This document shows positions 37,104 to 44,898 of a stretch of 64,000 nt of DNA, in pieces (within the stretch, counting starts at the first letter, position 1; each line of letters opens with the position of its first letter). The stretch comes from Curvibacter microcysteis (GTDB lineage Bacteria > Pseudomonadota > Gammaproteobacteria > Burkholderiales > Burkholderiaceae_C). A model generated the notes under the pieces. The model was given only the letters and a program-made list of their open reading frames with translations. It did no database searches and was not told the origin of the DNA. The DNA lies in NCBI RefSeq assembly GCF_028649455.1, contig NZ_JAQSIO010000006.1:1-64000 (forward strand), written 5' to 3'. Made by a program: the position numbers and the translations under genes.

Positions 37104-37130
37104 TATCATACAAATTATGACAAATTGTCA
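37104..37130. promoter_or_regulatory. Candidate FadR/GntR-family operator before the sugar-acid operon
   Basis: Two overlapping perfect dyads lie between the regulator and the transporter genes: TCATA-N5-TATGA (37106-37120) and TGACAA-A-TTGTCA (37118-37130). The region is strikingly AT-rich against its surroundings. A related sequence sits upstream of the regulator gene at 37970-37983. Confidence 0.6.
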
Positions 37131-37163
37131 GACAGCGGGTAAACCCCAGGGTCCCCGGCCGGC

Positions 37164-37946
37164 TCAGCGCGGGGTGTCGGAGGCCAGGGCGGTGGTCAAT
37201 GGGCGGGCCAAAGCCTCCCCTTGTTGTTGCCAGAATGCGGGGTCGGCTTGCTCGATGCGGCCGATGGCGTTGTCCATGTGGCCCGCGGCCGCCGCGCGGG
37301 CGGCCACCGGGTCGCCCGCCGCGATGGCCTGGTAGATCCGCTCGTGTTCTTCGGCCACCTGGCGCGCAAAGTCGGCCCGGCGTGCCTCGTTGGCGCGCGT
37401 GACCTGGGTGGCGCCGCGCAGGAACTGGCTCAGGTACTCGAGCGTGCTGATCAAAAAGGGGTTGCTGGCTGCGTCGGCGATGGCGCGGTGGAATTGCACG
37501 TCCTCGTTGACCCCGTCACCGCCGGCCCGCACGGCGGCGTGCAAGGCGTCAATGGCTTCGCGCACGCGCTGCACATCCTCGGCGCTGCGGCGTTGGGCGG
37601 CCAGGCCAGCGACTTCGGCTTCCAGTGCGCGGCGCACTTCGACCATCTGCACCACGGCACTCTTGGAGGCGGTGTGGCCGGCGTCAAAGTTCAGCGGCGC
37701 AATCCCCTGCGGCCGCACATACACACCACTGCCCTGGCGTGAGTCCACCAGGCCCAGGGACTTGAGGCGGGACACGGCCTCGCGCACCACGGTGCGGCTG
37801 ACCGCGAACTGCTCCACCAGCACCGCTTCGGTGGGCAGTTTGGCACCCACGGCCAAGCGCCCCGCCTTGATTTCGGCGGCCAGCGCATCAGCGACTTGAT
37901 CAGACAGGCGCGCGCCAGGGGTGACGGATTGGAACCGGGAGGGCAT
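37164..37946 (-). CDS. FadR-subfamily GntR transcriptional regulator
   Basis: A 260-residue repressor-type protein. The N-terminal winged HTH is SDQVADALAAEIKAGRLAVGAKLPTEAVLVEQFAVSRTVVREAVSRLKSLGLVDSRQGSGVYV. The C-terminal FCD domain carries likely metal ligands in NEDVQFHRAIADAASNPF, EEHERIYQAI and AAAGHMDNAI. It sits upstream of and in line with the sugar-acid operon and probably represses it until a pathway acid binds. ATG at 37946 is used; a TTG two codons earlier is also possible. Confidence 0.9.
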   Translation of the reverse strand: MPSRFQSVTPGARLSDQVADALAAEIKAGRLAVGAKLPTEAVLVEQFAVSRTVVREAVSRLKSLGLVDSRQGSGVYVRPQGIAPLNFDAGHTASKSAVVQMVEVRRALEAEVAGLAAQRRSAEDVQRVREAIDALHAAVRAGGDGVNEDVQFHRAIADAASNPFLISTLEYLSQFLRGATQVTRANEARRADFARQVAEEHERIYQAIAAGDPVAARAAAAGHMDNAIGRIEQADPAFWQQQGEALARPLTTALASDTPR

Positions 37947-37969
37947 GGACAAACAGACAGGGTAAAAAT

Positions 37970-37983
37970 TGGTCGTACAACTT
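37970..37983. promoter_or_regulatory. Second candidate operator, upstream of the FadR-type regulator gene
   Basis: TGGTCGTACAACTT matches TTATCATACAAATT (37104-37117) at 10 of 14 positions and lies just before the regulator's start. This suggests autoregulation by the same protein. Confidence 0.4.
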
Positions 37984-38044
37984 TACCCCAGGGTCTGCCC
38001 TGAGCAGGATGCGGTTTACCCGGGTTGGCAGGGTCGGGCCGGCT

Positions 38045-38629
38045 TCAGCGCTGCACGAACTTGAACACCGCCGTGCCCGCTCGGGCATTGGGCAGCCAGC
38101 GCACCTCGCGCCCCTGCTCCAGACCGAAGGCGTCGACGATGCGCAGCGCGTTCTTGTGCGCCAGGTCGATGAAGTCGGCGTAGGTGCCGACGCGGATGTT
38201 GGGCGTGTCGTACCACTGGTACGGCAGGCGCTTGGTCACGGGCATGCGGCCCTTGAGGACGCTCAGCCGGTTCGGCCAGTGGCCAAAGTTCGGGAAGGCC
38301 ACGATGCCGGTCTTGCCCACGCGGGCGGTTTCGCGCAGCATGACCTCGGCATTGCGCAGGTGCTGCAAGGTGTCGATCTGCAGCACCACGTCAAAAGACG
38401 CGTCGTCGAACATGGACAGGCCTTCGTCCAGGTTGAGCTGGATCACGTTGACGCCGCGCTTCACGCAGGCCAGCACGTTGGCGTCGTCGATCTCGATGCC
38501 GTAGCCGCTGCAGCCGCGTTCGCGCTGCAGCAGGTCGAGCAGGGCGCCGTCGCCGCAGCCCAGGTCCAGCACGCGGGCGCCCTCGGGCACCAGGGCGGCG
38601 AGACTGCGCAGGTTTTGGGCGTCGCTCAT
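38045..38629 (-). CDS. metW: Methionine biosynthesis protein MetW
   Basis: A 194-residue class I methyltransferase-fold protein with the SAM-site motif [50 protein letters not shown] is highly characteristic of MetW. MetW acts with MetX in homoserine O-acylation in many proteobacteria. Its ATG overlaps the metX stop by four bases (38626-38629), so the two are translationally coupled. Confidence 0.95.
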   Translation of the reverse strand: MSDAQNLRSLAALVPEGARVLDLGCGDGALLDLLQRERGCSGYGIEIDDANVLACVKRGVNVIQLNLDEGLSMFDDASFDVVLQIDTLQHLRNAEVMLRETARVGKTGIVAFPNFGHWPNRLSVLKGRMPVTKRLPYQWYDTPNIRVGTYADFIDLAHKNALRIVDAFGLEQGREVRWLPNARAGTAVFKFVQR

Positions 38630-39762
38630 GCGGCCACCTCGCGTTCAAAGTAGGCGCGCACCACGTTCAGGTAGCGCGGGTCGTCCAGCAAGAAGGCGTC
38701 GTGGCCGTGCGGGGCGTCGATTTCGGCGTAACTGACGTCGCGGCGGTTGTCGAGCAGGCCCTTGACGATTTCCCGGCTGCGCTGGGGCGAGAAGCGCCAG
38801 TCGGTGCTGAAGCTCACCAGCAAGAAGCGGCAGCGTGCCTGGGCCAGCGCCGCACTGAGGCTGCCGCCGAAGGCGCGCGCGGGGTCGAAGTAGTCGAGCG
38901 CGCGGGTGATCAGCAAGTAGGTGTTGGCGTCAAAGTACTCGCTGAATTTGTCGCCCTGGTAGCGCAGGTAGCTCTCGATCTGGAACTCCACGTCCTGGGT
39001 CGAGTAGCGGTAGCCGGTCGCGCTGTCGACCACGGCCTCGCGCAGCTCGCGGCCGAACTTTTCGTTCATCACGTCGTCGCTGAGGTAGGTGATGTGGCCA
39101 ATCATGCGGGCGATGCGCAGGCCGCGCTTGGGCACCACGTTGTGCTCGTAGAAGTGCCCGCCATGGAAGTCGGGGTCGGTCACGATGGCGCGCCGCGCCA
39201 CCTCGTTGAAGGCGATGTTCTCGGCGTTCAGGTTGGGCGCGCTGGCCACCACCACGGCGTGGCGCATGCGCTCGGGGTATTGCAAGGTCCAGCTCAGGGC
39301 CTGCATGCCGCCCAGGCTGCCGCCCATCACGGCGGCCAGTTGTTGGATGCCCAAAGCATCCAGCAAGCGGGCCTGGGCATTGACCCAGTCTTCCACGGTG
39401 ATCACCGGGAAGTCAGCGCCATAGACCCGGCCGGTGTCCGGGTGGGTGTGCATGGGGCCGGTGCTGCCAAAGCAGGAGCCCAGGTTGTTGATGCCGATGA
39501 CAAAGAAGCGGTTGGTGTCGACCGACTTGCCTGGGCCAATCATGTTGTCCCACCAGCCTTCGGACTTGGGCTGGCCCTCATAGACGCCAGCCACATGGTG
39601 CGAGGCGTTGAGGGCGTGGCAAATCAGCACGGCGTTGCTGCGGTCGGCGTTCAGCGTGCCGTAGGTCTCGTAGGCAAGCGTGTAGTCGCGGATCGAGGCG
39701 CCACTTTGCAAAGCCAGCGGCGCGTCGAAGGTCAGGAACTGTGGTGTGGCTAGAAAACTCAT
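38626..39762 (-). CDS. metX: Homoserine O-acyltransferase MetX (probably O-succinyltransferase)
   Basis: A 378-residue alpha/beta-hydrolase-fold enzyme that acylates homoserine in methionine synthesis. [46 protein letters not shown] (nucleophile Ser), and [12 protein letters not shown] (catalytic His) are all present. In beta-proteobacteria carrying metW this enzyme usually uses succinyl-CoA. The ATG at 39762 follows an intrinsic terminator by only six bases and has no recognisable Shine-Dalgarno sequence. Expression is probably set by the SAM-II-like leader described separately. Confidence 0.95.
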   Translation of the reverse strand: MSFLATPQFLTFDAPLALQSGASIRDYTLAYETYGTLNADRSNAVLICHALNASHHVAGVYEGQPKSEGWWDNMIGPGKSVDTNRFFVIGINNLGSCFGSTGPMHTHPDTGRVYGADFPVITVEDWVNAQARLLDALGIQQLAAVMGGSLGGMQALSWTLQYPERMRHAVVVASAPNLNAENIAFNEVARRAIVTDPDFHGGHFYEHNVVPKRGLRIARMIGHITYLSDDVMNEKFGRELREAVVDSATGYRYSTQDVEFQIESYLRYQGDKFSEYFDANTYLLITRALDYFDPARAFGGSLSAALAQARCRFLLVSFSTDWRFSPQRSREIVKGLLDNRRDVSYAEIDAPHGHDAFLLDDPRYLNVVRAYFEREVAA

Positions 39763-39768
39763 GGCAAC

Positions 39769-39802
39769 AAAAAACCCGGTTCGCCAAAAACGAAACCGGG
39801 TT
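39769..39802 (-). terminator. Intrinsic terminator in the metX leader
   Basis: On the minus strand AACCCGGTT (39802-39794) pairs with AACCGGGTT (39781-39773) and runs into six T residues. It lies downstream of the SAM-II-like aptamer and ends six bases before the metX ATG. It is therefore the likely expression platform. Confidence 0.82.
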
Positions 39803-39807
39803 GATGT

Positions 39808-39876
39808 CGTCTTTAGCTGAATTTCGGAACTTGAAAGTTCCGGCGCCCGCAAGCAGAAATCAAATCGGCGCCCTGT
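39808..39876 (-). ncRNA. SAM-II-like riboswitch aptamer upstream of metX
   Basis: Read on the minus strand, GGCGCC (39872-39867) and GGCGCC (39847-39842) form P1. GATTT (39866-39862), CTTGC (39853-39849), AAAT (39824-39821) and GCTAAAG (39817-39811) match the conserved loop and pseudoknot elements of the SAM-II (metA) aptamer, where GAUUU pairs with the downstream AAAU and GCUAAA follows. A small hairpin GGAACTT/AAGTTCC (39841-39826) is inserted between P1 and the pseudoknot strand. SAM-II RNAs are known to repress metX/metA when SAM is abundant. Upstream TATACT (39896-39891) could be the -10 box. Confidence 0.8.
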
Positions 39877-39931
39877 GACCAGGTGCGCAAAGTATAGCAA
39901 GCGGCTGCTGCGCCGGGTTCAGCCAAAGCCT

Positions 39932-40495
39932 TCAGGCCGGCGCGAACAAGGCCACCAAGCCCAGCACCGCAAAGATACCGGCCGACACCAGGTGCACCAG
40001 GCGGATGGGCACGCGCCGGGTCAGCCGGTCGCCCAGCCAGACCACCGGGGCATTGGCCAGCATCATCCCCAGGGTGGTGCCGGCCACCACAGCGAACCAG
40101 GCTTGGTACTGGGCGGCCAGCATGACGGTGGCGATCTGGGTCTTGTCGCCCATCTCGGCGAGGAAGAAGGCCACCACGGTGGTGCCGAAGATGCCAAAGC
40201 GGGGTGCGGAGGGGGTCTCGTCGTCGTCCAGTTTGTCGGGGATCAGCATCCAGACGGCCATGGCCAGGAAGGAGCCGCCAAGGATCCAGCGCAGCCACTG
40301 CGGGCCCAAGAAGGTGGTGACCCAGGCGCCCACTGCGCCGGCCAGGCCGTGGTTGACCACCGTGGCCACCAGGATGCCCAGCACGATGGGCCAGGGTTTG
40401 CGAAAGCGTGCCGCGAGCACGAGGGACAGCAACTGCGTCTTGTCGCCCATTTCGGCGAGCGCGACGATGCCAGTGGAGATGAGGAAGGCTTCCAA
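39932..40495 (-). CDS. GDT1/UPF0016-family manganese exporter
   Basis: A 187-residue membrane protein with six helices in two repeats, each carrying the ExGDKTQ signature (VALAEMGDKTQLLSLVLA and AFFLAEMGDKTQIATVMLA). This is the TMEM165/GDT1 family; bacterial members export Mn2+ (MneA-type). The start is taken as TTG at 40495, nine bases after GGAG, because the only upstream ATG in frame lies inside the leader terminator. A yybP-ykoY manganese riboswitch precedes it, supporting the assignment. Confidence 0.88.
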   Translation of the reverse strand: MEAFLISTGIVALAEMGDKTQLLSLVLAARFRKPWPIVLGILVATVVNHGLAGAVGAWVTTFLGPQWLRWILGGSFLAMAVWMLIPDKLDDDETPSAPRFGIFGTTVVAFFLAEMGDKTQIATVMLAAQYQAWFAVVAGTTLGMMLANAPVVWLGDRLTRRVPIRLVHLVSAGIFAVLGLVALFAPA

Positions 40496-40514
40496 GAAAA
40501 AACACTCCGGCCGG

Positions 40515-40568
40515 AAAAAACCCATGACTGCACAGCACCCTCCGGCCAAAAACGGAGGCTGCGCAGTC
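40515..40568 (-). terminator. Intrinsic terminator in the manganese-exporter leader
   Basis: On the minus strand GACTGC (40568-40563) pairs with GCAGTC (40531-40526), with an inner AGCCTCCG/CGGAGG stem, and the hairpin is followed by six T residues after ATGGG. It lies between the riboswitch aptamer and the TTG start. Mn2+-dependent antitermination is the expected mechanism. Confidence 0.82.
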
Positions 40569-40686
40569 AAAGGTCTCGCCAGATCCGGACAACCGTTTGC
40601 GCCATGCCCAGGCACTGTTGCAGTGCACGCGCAAGTCTGTTGACGCAAACCCCTCTCAGAAATGAAGGGAGGCTACTCCCCCTTGA
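40567..40686 (-). ncRNA. yybP-ykoY manganese riboswitch
   Basis: The minus strand carries AAGGGGGAGTAGCC near the 5' end (about 40685-40671), GTGCCTGGGCATGG in the middle and GGCGAGACCTTTG at the 3' end (about 40580-40568). These are the conserved boxes of the yybP-ykoY aptamer, which binds Mn2+ and turns on exporters. A terminator hairpin follows immediately and the next gene is a GDT1-type Mn exporter. Confidence 0.9.
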
Positions 40687-40774
40687 ACAGGCCGCGAGTT
40701 TAGTCGATTCAGAGAGTGATCGCCCATGCACCAAAGACGCCCCTTGGCACCATAAAAAGGCAGGGCACCCTGTT

Positions 40775-40791
40775 CTGGCGCATATTTTGCT
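40775..40791 (+). promoter_or_regulatory. Sigma-54 promoter upstream of the ammonium transporter gene
   Basis: CTGGCGCATATTTTGCT has the -24 TGGC and -12 TTGC elements with GG and GC 12 bases apart, close to the YTGGCACG-N4-TTGCW consensus. Nitrogen-regulated amt genes commonly use sigma-54. Confidence 0.6.
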
Positions 40792-40813
40792 TTGTTGTGG
40801 TGCAAATCTGTGT

Positions 40814-40830
40814 GGCACCGGCATGGTGCA
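40814..40830 (+). promoter_or_regulatory. NtrC-like dyad in the ammonium transporter leader
   Basis: GGCACC-GGCAT-GGTGCA differs by one base from the TGCACC-N5-GGTGCA NtrC box. It lies downstream of the sigma-54-like promoter rather than upstream, which is unusual for an enhancer. Confidence 0.4.
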
Positions 40831-40863
40831 CCAGAATGATTCAATTCTCTCCACGAGGTGGCT

Positions 40864-42066
40864 ATGGATGCACTAAAACAGGGCGCAGATGCGCTGTTCA
40901 TTTTGCTGGGCGCGGTCATGGTCTTGGCCATGCACGCCGGCTTCGCATTTCTGGAGCTGGGCACGGTCCGGCAAAAAAACCAGGTCAATGCCTTGGTCAA
41001 GATCCTGGTCGACTTCTCGGTCTCGACCGTGGTGTACTTTTTGGTTGGCTATGGCGTGGCGTATGGCACGCACTTCTTCGTGGGCGCCGAAGAGCTGGCG
41101 GCCCGCAACGGCTATGACCTGGTGAAGTTCTTCTTTTTGCTGACCTTTGCCGCCGCCATCCCCGCCATCATCTCGGGCGGCATTGCCGAGCGGGCCCGCT
41201 TCTGGCCGCAACTGATTGCAACCGCTGTCATCGTGGGCTTTGTTTACCCCTTCTTTGAAGGCATCGCCTGGAATCAGCACTTTGGTGTGCAGGCCTGGAT
41301 CAAGAGCGTGACGGGCGAGGAGTTCCATGACTTTGCCGGCTCGGTGGTGGTGCACGCGGTCGGCGGCTGGATTGCCCTGCCCGCGGTGGTGTTGCTGGGT
41401 TCGCGCGCCAACCGCTACCGCAAGGACGGCGCCATCTCGGCCCACCCGCCCTCGAACATCCCTTTCCTGGCCTTGGGCGCCTGGATCCTGGTGGTGGGCT
41501 GGTTTGGCTTCAATGTGATGAGCGCGCAGACCCTGGACAAAATTTCCGGTCTGGTGGCCGTGAACTCCTTGATGGCCATGGTGGGGGGCACCTTGGCCGC
41601 CTTGCTGCTGGGCAAGAACGACCCGGGCTTTGTGCACAACGGCCCCTTGGCCGGCCTGGTCGCGGTCTGCGCTGGCTCCGACCTGATGCACCCGCTGGGG
41701 GCGCTGGTGGTGGGCGCGGTGGCCGGCGCCATCTTCGTGTTCATGTTCACGCTGACGCAGAACAAATGGAAGATCGATGACGTGTTGGGGGTCTGGCCTC
41801 TGCACGGCCTGTGCGGCACCTGGGGTGGTTTGGCGGCAGGCCTGTTCGGCAGCAAGGCCCTGGGTGGCCTGGGCGGCGTGGCCTTCAGTGCGCAGTTGAT
41901 GGGCACCGCCTTGGGCGTGGTGTGGGCGGCTTTGGGCGGCCTGGTGGTCTATGGGCTGCTGAAGGTCACCGTGGGCCTGCGCCTGTCGCAGGAAGAAGAG
42001 TTTGAAGGCGCTGACCTGAGCATCCACAAGATCCGCTCGACCCCGGACCGCGAGGTCAGCTGGTAA
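40864..42066 (+). CDS. amtB: Ammonium transporter (Amt family)
   Basis: A 400-residue channel with 11 predicted helices. LFILLGAVMVLAMHAGFAFLELGTVRQKNQVN, the pore-region DFAGSVVVHAVGGW (first conserved pore His) and VLGVWPLHGLCGTWGGLAAGLF (second pore His) are diagnostic. There is no signal peptide extension. ATG at 40864 follows GAGG by about seven bases; an ORF start at the upstream GTG would add only two residues. No glnK gene precedes it, unlike the common glnK-amtB pair. Confidence 0.95.
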   Translation: MDALKQGADALFILLGAVMVLAMHAGFAFLELGTVRQKNQVNALVKILVDFSVSTVVYFLVGYGVAYGTHFFVGAEELAARNGYDLVKFFFLLTFAAAIPAIISGGIAERARFWPQLIATAVIVGFVYPFFEGIAWNQHFGVQAWIKSVTGEEFHDFAGSVVVHAVGGWIALPAVVLLGSRANRYRKDGAISAHPPSNIPFLALGAWILVVGWFGFNVMSAQTLDKISGLVAVNSLMAMVGGTLAALLLGKNDPGFVHNGPLAGLVAVCAGSDLMHPLGALVVGAVAGAIFVFMFTLTQNKWKIDDVLGVWPLHGLCGTWGGLAAGLFGSKALGGLGGVAFSAQLMGTALGVVWAALGGLVVYGLLKVTVGLRLSQEEEFEGADLSIHKIRSTPDREVSW

Positions 42067-42085
42067 GCCGCGCGCTTCAGCCAGC

Positions 42086-42107
42086 GGCCTGAACGTCGGT
42101 TCAGGCC
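42086..42107. terminator. Bidirectional terminator between amtB and the DoxX gene
   Basis: GGCCTGAAC (42086-42094) and GTTCAGGCC (42099-42107) form a perfect nine-bp stem with a four-base loop between two converging genes. It overlaps the last codons of the DoxX gene. No T run is present on the plus strand. Confidence 0.6.
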
Positions 42108-42583
42108 CGGCCGACAGGGCGGGCGCTCAGACGGGCGCGCAGGCGCGGCGCCAGCCAGGCGTCGGCGCTCCAGGGGCCGACGCTCCACATCGCCAGAGCG
42201 GCCAGCAGGCTGCCCCACAGCAGGTGCCCTTGCCAAGCCGCAGGGGCGATTTCACTGAGCGACAGCACCGCCACCGCGTTGACCACGCTCAGGCCCAGGG
42301 CCGGTATGCGGCCGCCCAGGCCCAGCACCAGCAGCACGGGCAGCACCAGTTCGCCCCCGGTGCCCAGCACGGCGGCCCAGTGGCTGGGCAGCAGCGGGAC
42401 GTGGTACTCGTCGACAAACAGGGCCAGGGTGGTGTCCCAATCGCGCAGCTTGGTCAGCCCCGACTGCCAAAACACCTGGGCCACGTACAGCCTGGCGATC
42501 AGCGCGGCCAGGGGGCGCAGGGCTTCCAGACCGCGCACCAGCCGGTCATGGGTCGACAACATCATTTGCCATAGGCAGGGCAT
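42101..42583 (-). CDS. DoxX-family membrane protein of the bufferin/gig operon
   Basis: A 160-residue protein with four predicted helices of the DoxX family (VAQVFWQSGLTKLRDWDTTLALFVDEYHVPLLP; GELVLPVLLVLGLGGRIPALGLSVVNAVAVLS). AAAGGAAG lies before the ATG at 42583. DoxX proteins are the fourth member of gene clusters encoding DUF2282 peptides, MNIO enzymes and DUF2063 proteins, called GigT in Cupriavidus metallidurans. The exact role is unsettled; a redox or membrane function in handling copper/gold stress is proposed for the family. Confidence 0.85.
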   Translation of the reverse strand: MPCLWQMMLSTHDRLVRGLEALRPLAALIARLYVAQVFWQSGLTKLRDWDTTLALFVDEYHVPLLPSHWAAVLGTGGELVLPVLLVLGLGGRIPALGLSVVNAVAVLSLSEIAPAAWQGHLLWGSLLAALAMWSVGPWSADAWLAPRLRARLSARPVGRA

Positions 42584-42609
42584 AGCGCTTCCTTTTAGGG
42601 GGAGGGGTA

Positions 42610-43446
42610 TCAGGGTGGGGGCGTGGACGCGGGCGCGTCCTGGACCGCGATCAGCCATTGCTGGTGAAGGGCTTGCTCCAGCCAGGCGCTCAGGTCCAGC
42701 GCCAGGCCGGTCTGGCCGAAGGCATCCAGCGCCGCGCCCAGGTGGGGCTGGCTCAGCAAGGACTCAAACCAAGCGGCCTCGCTGGGGGACAGGGCCTGGG
42801 CCCGCGGTCGCCAGCCCGCCCGCCAGAACAACACCGTTTCGCCCACCCCTTGGCGCAGCAACTCACCGACCGCTTGCAGGGCCTGGGGATCGGGCTTGGC
42901 GGCGGGCTCGGCTGAACCCTGGCCGGTGCCCGCGCCGTGCGCGTGCAAGAGGCTGGCCAGTGGCCAGCGGCTGGTCCGCAGCGCGGTGCCGGGTGCCAGG
43001 CGCAAGGCCAGGGCCTCGGGGGCTTCATGCAGCAGGCGCGCCAGACTGGCCGGGTCGGCCGTGCCATCGGGCCAGGCGGCCAGGCGGTGCAGCTGCCATT
43101 CGGCGCGCGCCAGCTCGGGCATCCACTGCGGCAGGTCATGGGCCTGCAGCCGGGGCTCGAGCCAGTCGGCCAAGCCCTCGCCCCAATGCGCCAGGTCGCC
43201 GCAGCGTGGCGGGACGTCCCGGCCGTGATCGCGCGCCAGTGCGGCCCAGCTGTCCTCGCCCAGGCATTGGCGCAGCACCGGGTAGGCGGCGCTGAACACG
43301 CGTTCGGCCAGGGCTTGGGCATTGCCTCGGTACGCCTGCAAGCCGGTGGGACTCCAGGGACCTGGGTCGTCCGCCGCCGAGGCTTGCCAGATCGCGGCCA
43401 ACAGCTGGGCCTGCTGCTCGGCCAGGGCTTGGGTGTCGGTGCTCAT
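42610..43446 (-). CDS. bufC: DUF2063-family partner protein of the MNIO enzyme (BufC-type)
   Basis: A 278-residue protein whose N-terminal half (QQAQLLAAIWQ, LQAYRGNAQALAERVFSAAYPVLRQCLGEDSW) is the DUF2063 domain, often labelled putative DNA-binding. In characterised bufferin systems the equivalent protein helps the DUF692 enzyme recognise and modify the precursor peptide. It overlaps the MNIO gene by four bases (43443-43446), so the two are made in stoichiometric proximity. Confidence 0.85.
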   Translation of the reverse strand: MSTDTQALAEQQAQLLAAIWQASAADDPGPWSPTGLQAYRGNAQALAERVFSAAYPVLRQCLGEDSWAALARDHGRDVPPRCGDLAHWGEGLADWLEPRLQAHDLPQWMPELARAEWQLHRLAAWPDGTADPASLARLLHEAPEALALRLAPGTALRTSRWPLASLLHAHGAGTGQGSAEPAAKPDPQALQAVGELLRQGVGETVLFWRAGWRPRAQALSPSEAAWFESLLSQPHLGAALDAFGQTGLALDLSAWLEQALHQQWLIAVQDAPASTPPP

Positions 43447-44372
43447 GGCGCAGCCTCTTCAGGCACGGGCAGGCGGGCCAGGTGCTGGCGGGCCTGGTCG
43501 GCCTCGGCCAGCAAGGTGGCCAGCTCGGGCAGGTCGTGGTCCCATTCCAGCAAGGTGGGACGCGGCCCCCAGCGCTGCAGGGCCTCGCGGTACAGGCTCC
43601 AGACGGCAGGCGCGACGGCGCGGCTGTGGTCGTCAATCACCAGGGATCCGCTGTCGCTGTGGCCTGCCAAGTGGATTTCGGCCACGCAGTCGGCTGGCAC
43701 GGCAGCCAGCCAGTCGCGCGAGGGGGCCAGCAAGGCCTCGAGCGCAGCGGGCGTCTGGGCGCCGTGTTGGGCGCGCCAGGCGTTTTGCGCATTCACATGC
43801 AGGTTGTTCAGGTCGACCAGCAGTTGGCAACCGGTGCGTCGACACAGGGTGACGAGGAAGTCCACCTCGTCCATGTCTTGTTCGGGCCAGCGCACGTAGG
43901 CGCTGAGGTTTTCAATCGCCAGTGGGCGTTGCAGGCGGTCCTGAACCTGGTCCACATGCTGGGCCATCACCGTCAGTGCGGCCTGGGTCCAGGGCAAGGG
44001 CAACAGGTCGGCGCCGTGGGTCAGTGTGCTTTGGCCGGGCCAGGCCGCGCGGGCGAAGCTGGCGTGCTCGCTCACCCGCACAGGGTCGACTTGCCGGACC
44101 AGCTGCGCGAGCTGGTCCAGGTGCCAGGGGTCCAGCCCGCAGGCCGAGCCCAGCGACAGCCCCACACCGTGCAGGCTGATGGGGTAGTGCGCTCGGGCTT
44201 GCATCAACACCCCGAGCGCCGCGCCGCCCCCGCCAAAAAAGTTCTCGGAGTGCACCTCCAGAAACCCCAGGGGCGGCGGCGTCTCCAGCACTTCTCGGTA
44301 GTGCGGCTGGCGCCAGCCGATGCCGACCCATTCGGTCATCGCTGGGCCCTGGGCGGTGGGGTTGGCGCTCAT
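43443..44372 (-). CDS. bufB: MNIO (DUF692) multinuclear iron oxidase, BufB-type
   Basis: A 309-residue TIM-barrel enzyme of the DUF692/MNIO family, which modifies cysteines of ribosomal peptides (to 5-thiooxazoles in bufferins) using an iron cluster. Likely metal ligands and active residues are visible: FLEVHSENFF (His41, Glu43), ISLHGVGLS, RVSEHASF, LAIENLSAYV, LLVDLNNLHVNAQNA, AEIHLAGHSDSG and IDDHSRAV. The expected His/Glu/Asp/Asn set therefore appears intact. It lies 31 bases after the precursor gene. ATG at 44372 is used although no clear ribosome site precedes it; ATG at 44339 is an alternative. Confidence 0.92.
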   Translation of the reverse strand: MSANPTAQGPAMTEWVGIGWRQPHYREVLETPPPLGFLEVHSENFFGGGGAALGVLMQARAHYPISLHGVGLSLGSACGLDPWHLDQLAQLVRQVDPVRVSEHASFARAAWPGQSTLTHGADLLPLPWTQAALTVMAQHVDQVQDRLQRPLAIENLSAYVRWPEQDMDEVDFLVTLCRRTGCQLLVDLNNLHVNAQNAWRAQHGAQTPAALEALLAPSRDWLAAVPADCVAEIHLAGHSDSGSLVIDDHSRAVAPAVWSLYREALQRWGPRPTLLEWDHDLPELATLLAEADQARQHLARLPVPEEAAP

Positions 44373-44403
44373 GGTGGGCAGGCGGGGCAGGGGTGGCCGG
44401 GAA

Positions 44404-44703
44404 TCACATCTTCTTGGTCATGCTCATCTTGGCTTCGTCGCTGCTCAGCCCGGACATTTGCTTGCAAGTGCCCTTGGCCACGTACTTCCATTCGTCCTTG
44501 CTCATGTCGGTCTTGGCCTGGCCTGCGCAGGAGTGGCTGCCGCTGAGGTTGGCGCAGTCGTTTTGGCCGGCCTTGGCGATGCCGTAGCACTTCTCCTTGC
44601 TCATGTCTTTGCCCATGTCCTGGGCGGCCGCGGGAGCCATGTTGAGCAGGGCGGAGGACAGCACGGTGGCGGCAGCAGCGGCGAAGAGGGCGCGTTGGTT
44701 CAT
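44404..44703 (-). CDS. bufA1: Bufferin precursor peptide BufA1 (DUF2282)
   Basis: A 99-residue precursor. A Sec signal peptide ([28 protein letters not shown]) precedes a mature region with four cysteines in the DUF2282 pattern: [27 protein letters not shown] and KGTCKQMS. Family members are modified by the MNIO enzyme on cysteines and then exported, where they bind copper (gold-induced GigP in Cupriavidus is the same family). The C-terminal Met/Lys-rich tail could also bind metal. The start at 44703 is set by the signal peptide and an AGGAGAT ribosome site. Confidence 0.92.
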   Translation of the reverse strand: MNQRALFAAAAATVLSSALLNMAPAAAQDMGKDMSKEKCYGIAKAGQNDCANLSGSHSCAGQAKTDMSKDEWKYVAKGTCKQMSGLSSDEAKMSMTKKM

Positions 44704-44773
44704 GGGGGATCTCCTGAAGGTTGAAGTGGATTTCACAACCCGTCGCTTGAGGGCCAAGCAGGTCGGGTTGAGC

Positions 44774-44864
44774 TTTAGTCAGACCACCGCACGCATTCTT
44801 ACAGCGGTCTCGGAAATTTTTTAGCCTTGACGGTGTCACAGCGCTGCCCCACCTTAGTCAGACC
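44774..44864. repeat. Two copies of an 11-bp motif in the bufferin/ECF divergent control region
   Basis: TTAGTCAGACC occurs at 44774-44784 and again at 44854-44864, as direct repeats 80 bases apart, each followed by a CC three positions later. They lie between the bufferin operon and the divergent ECF sigma gene and are good candidates for promoter or operator elements recognised by this system. Confidence 0.6.
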
Positions 44865-44898
44865 GCCACATCGGCGCACTTTCAATACACTGCCCCCC

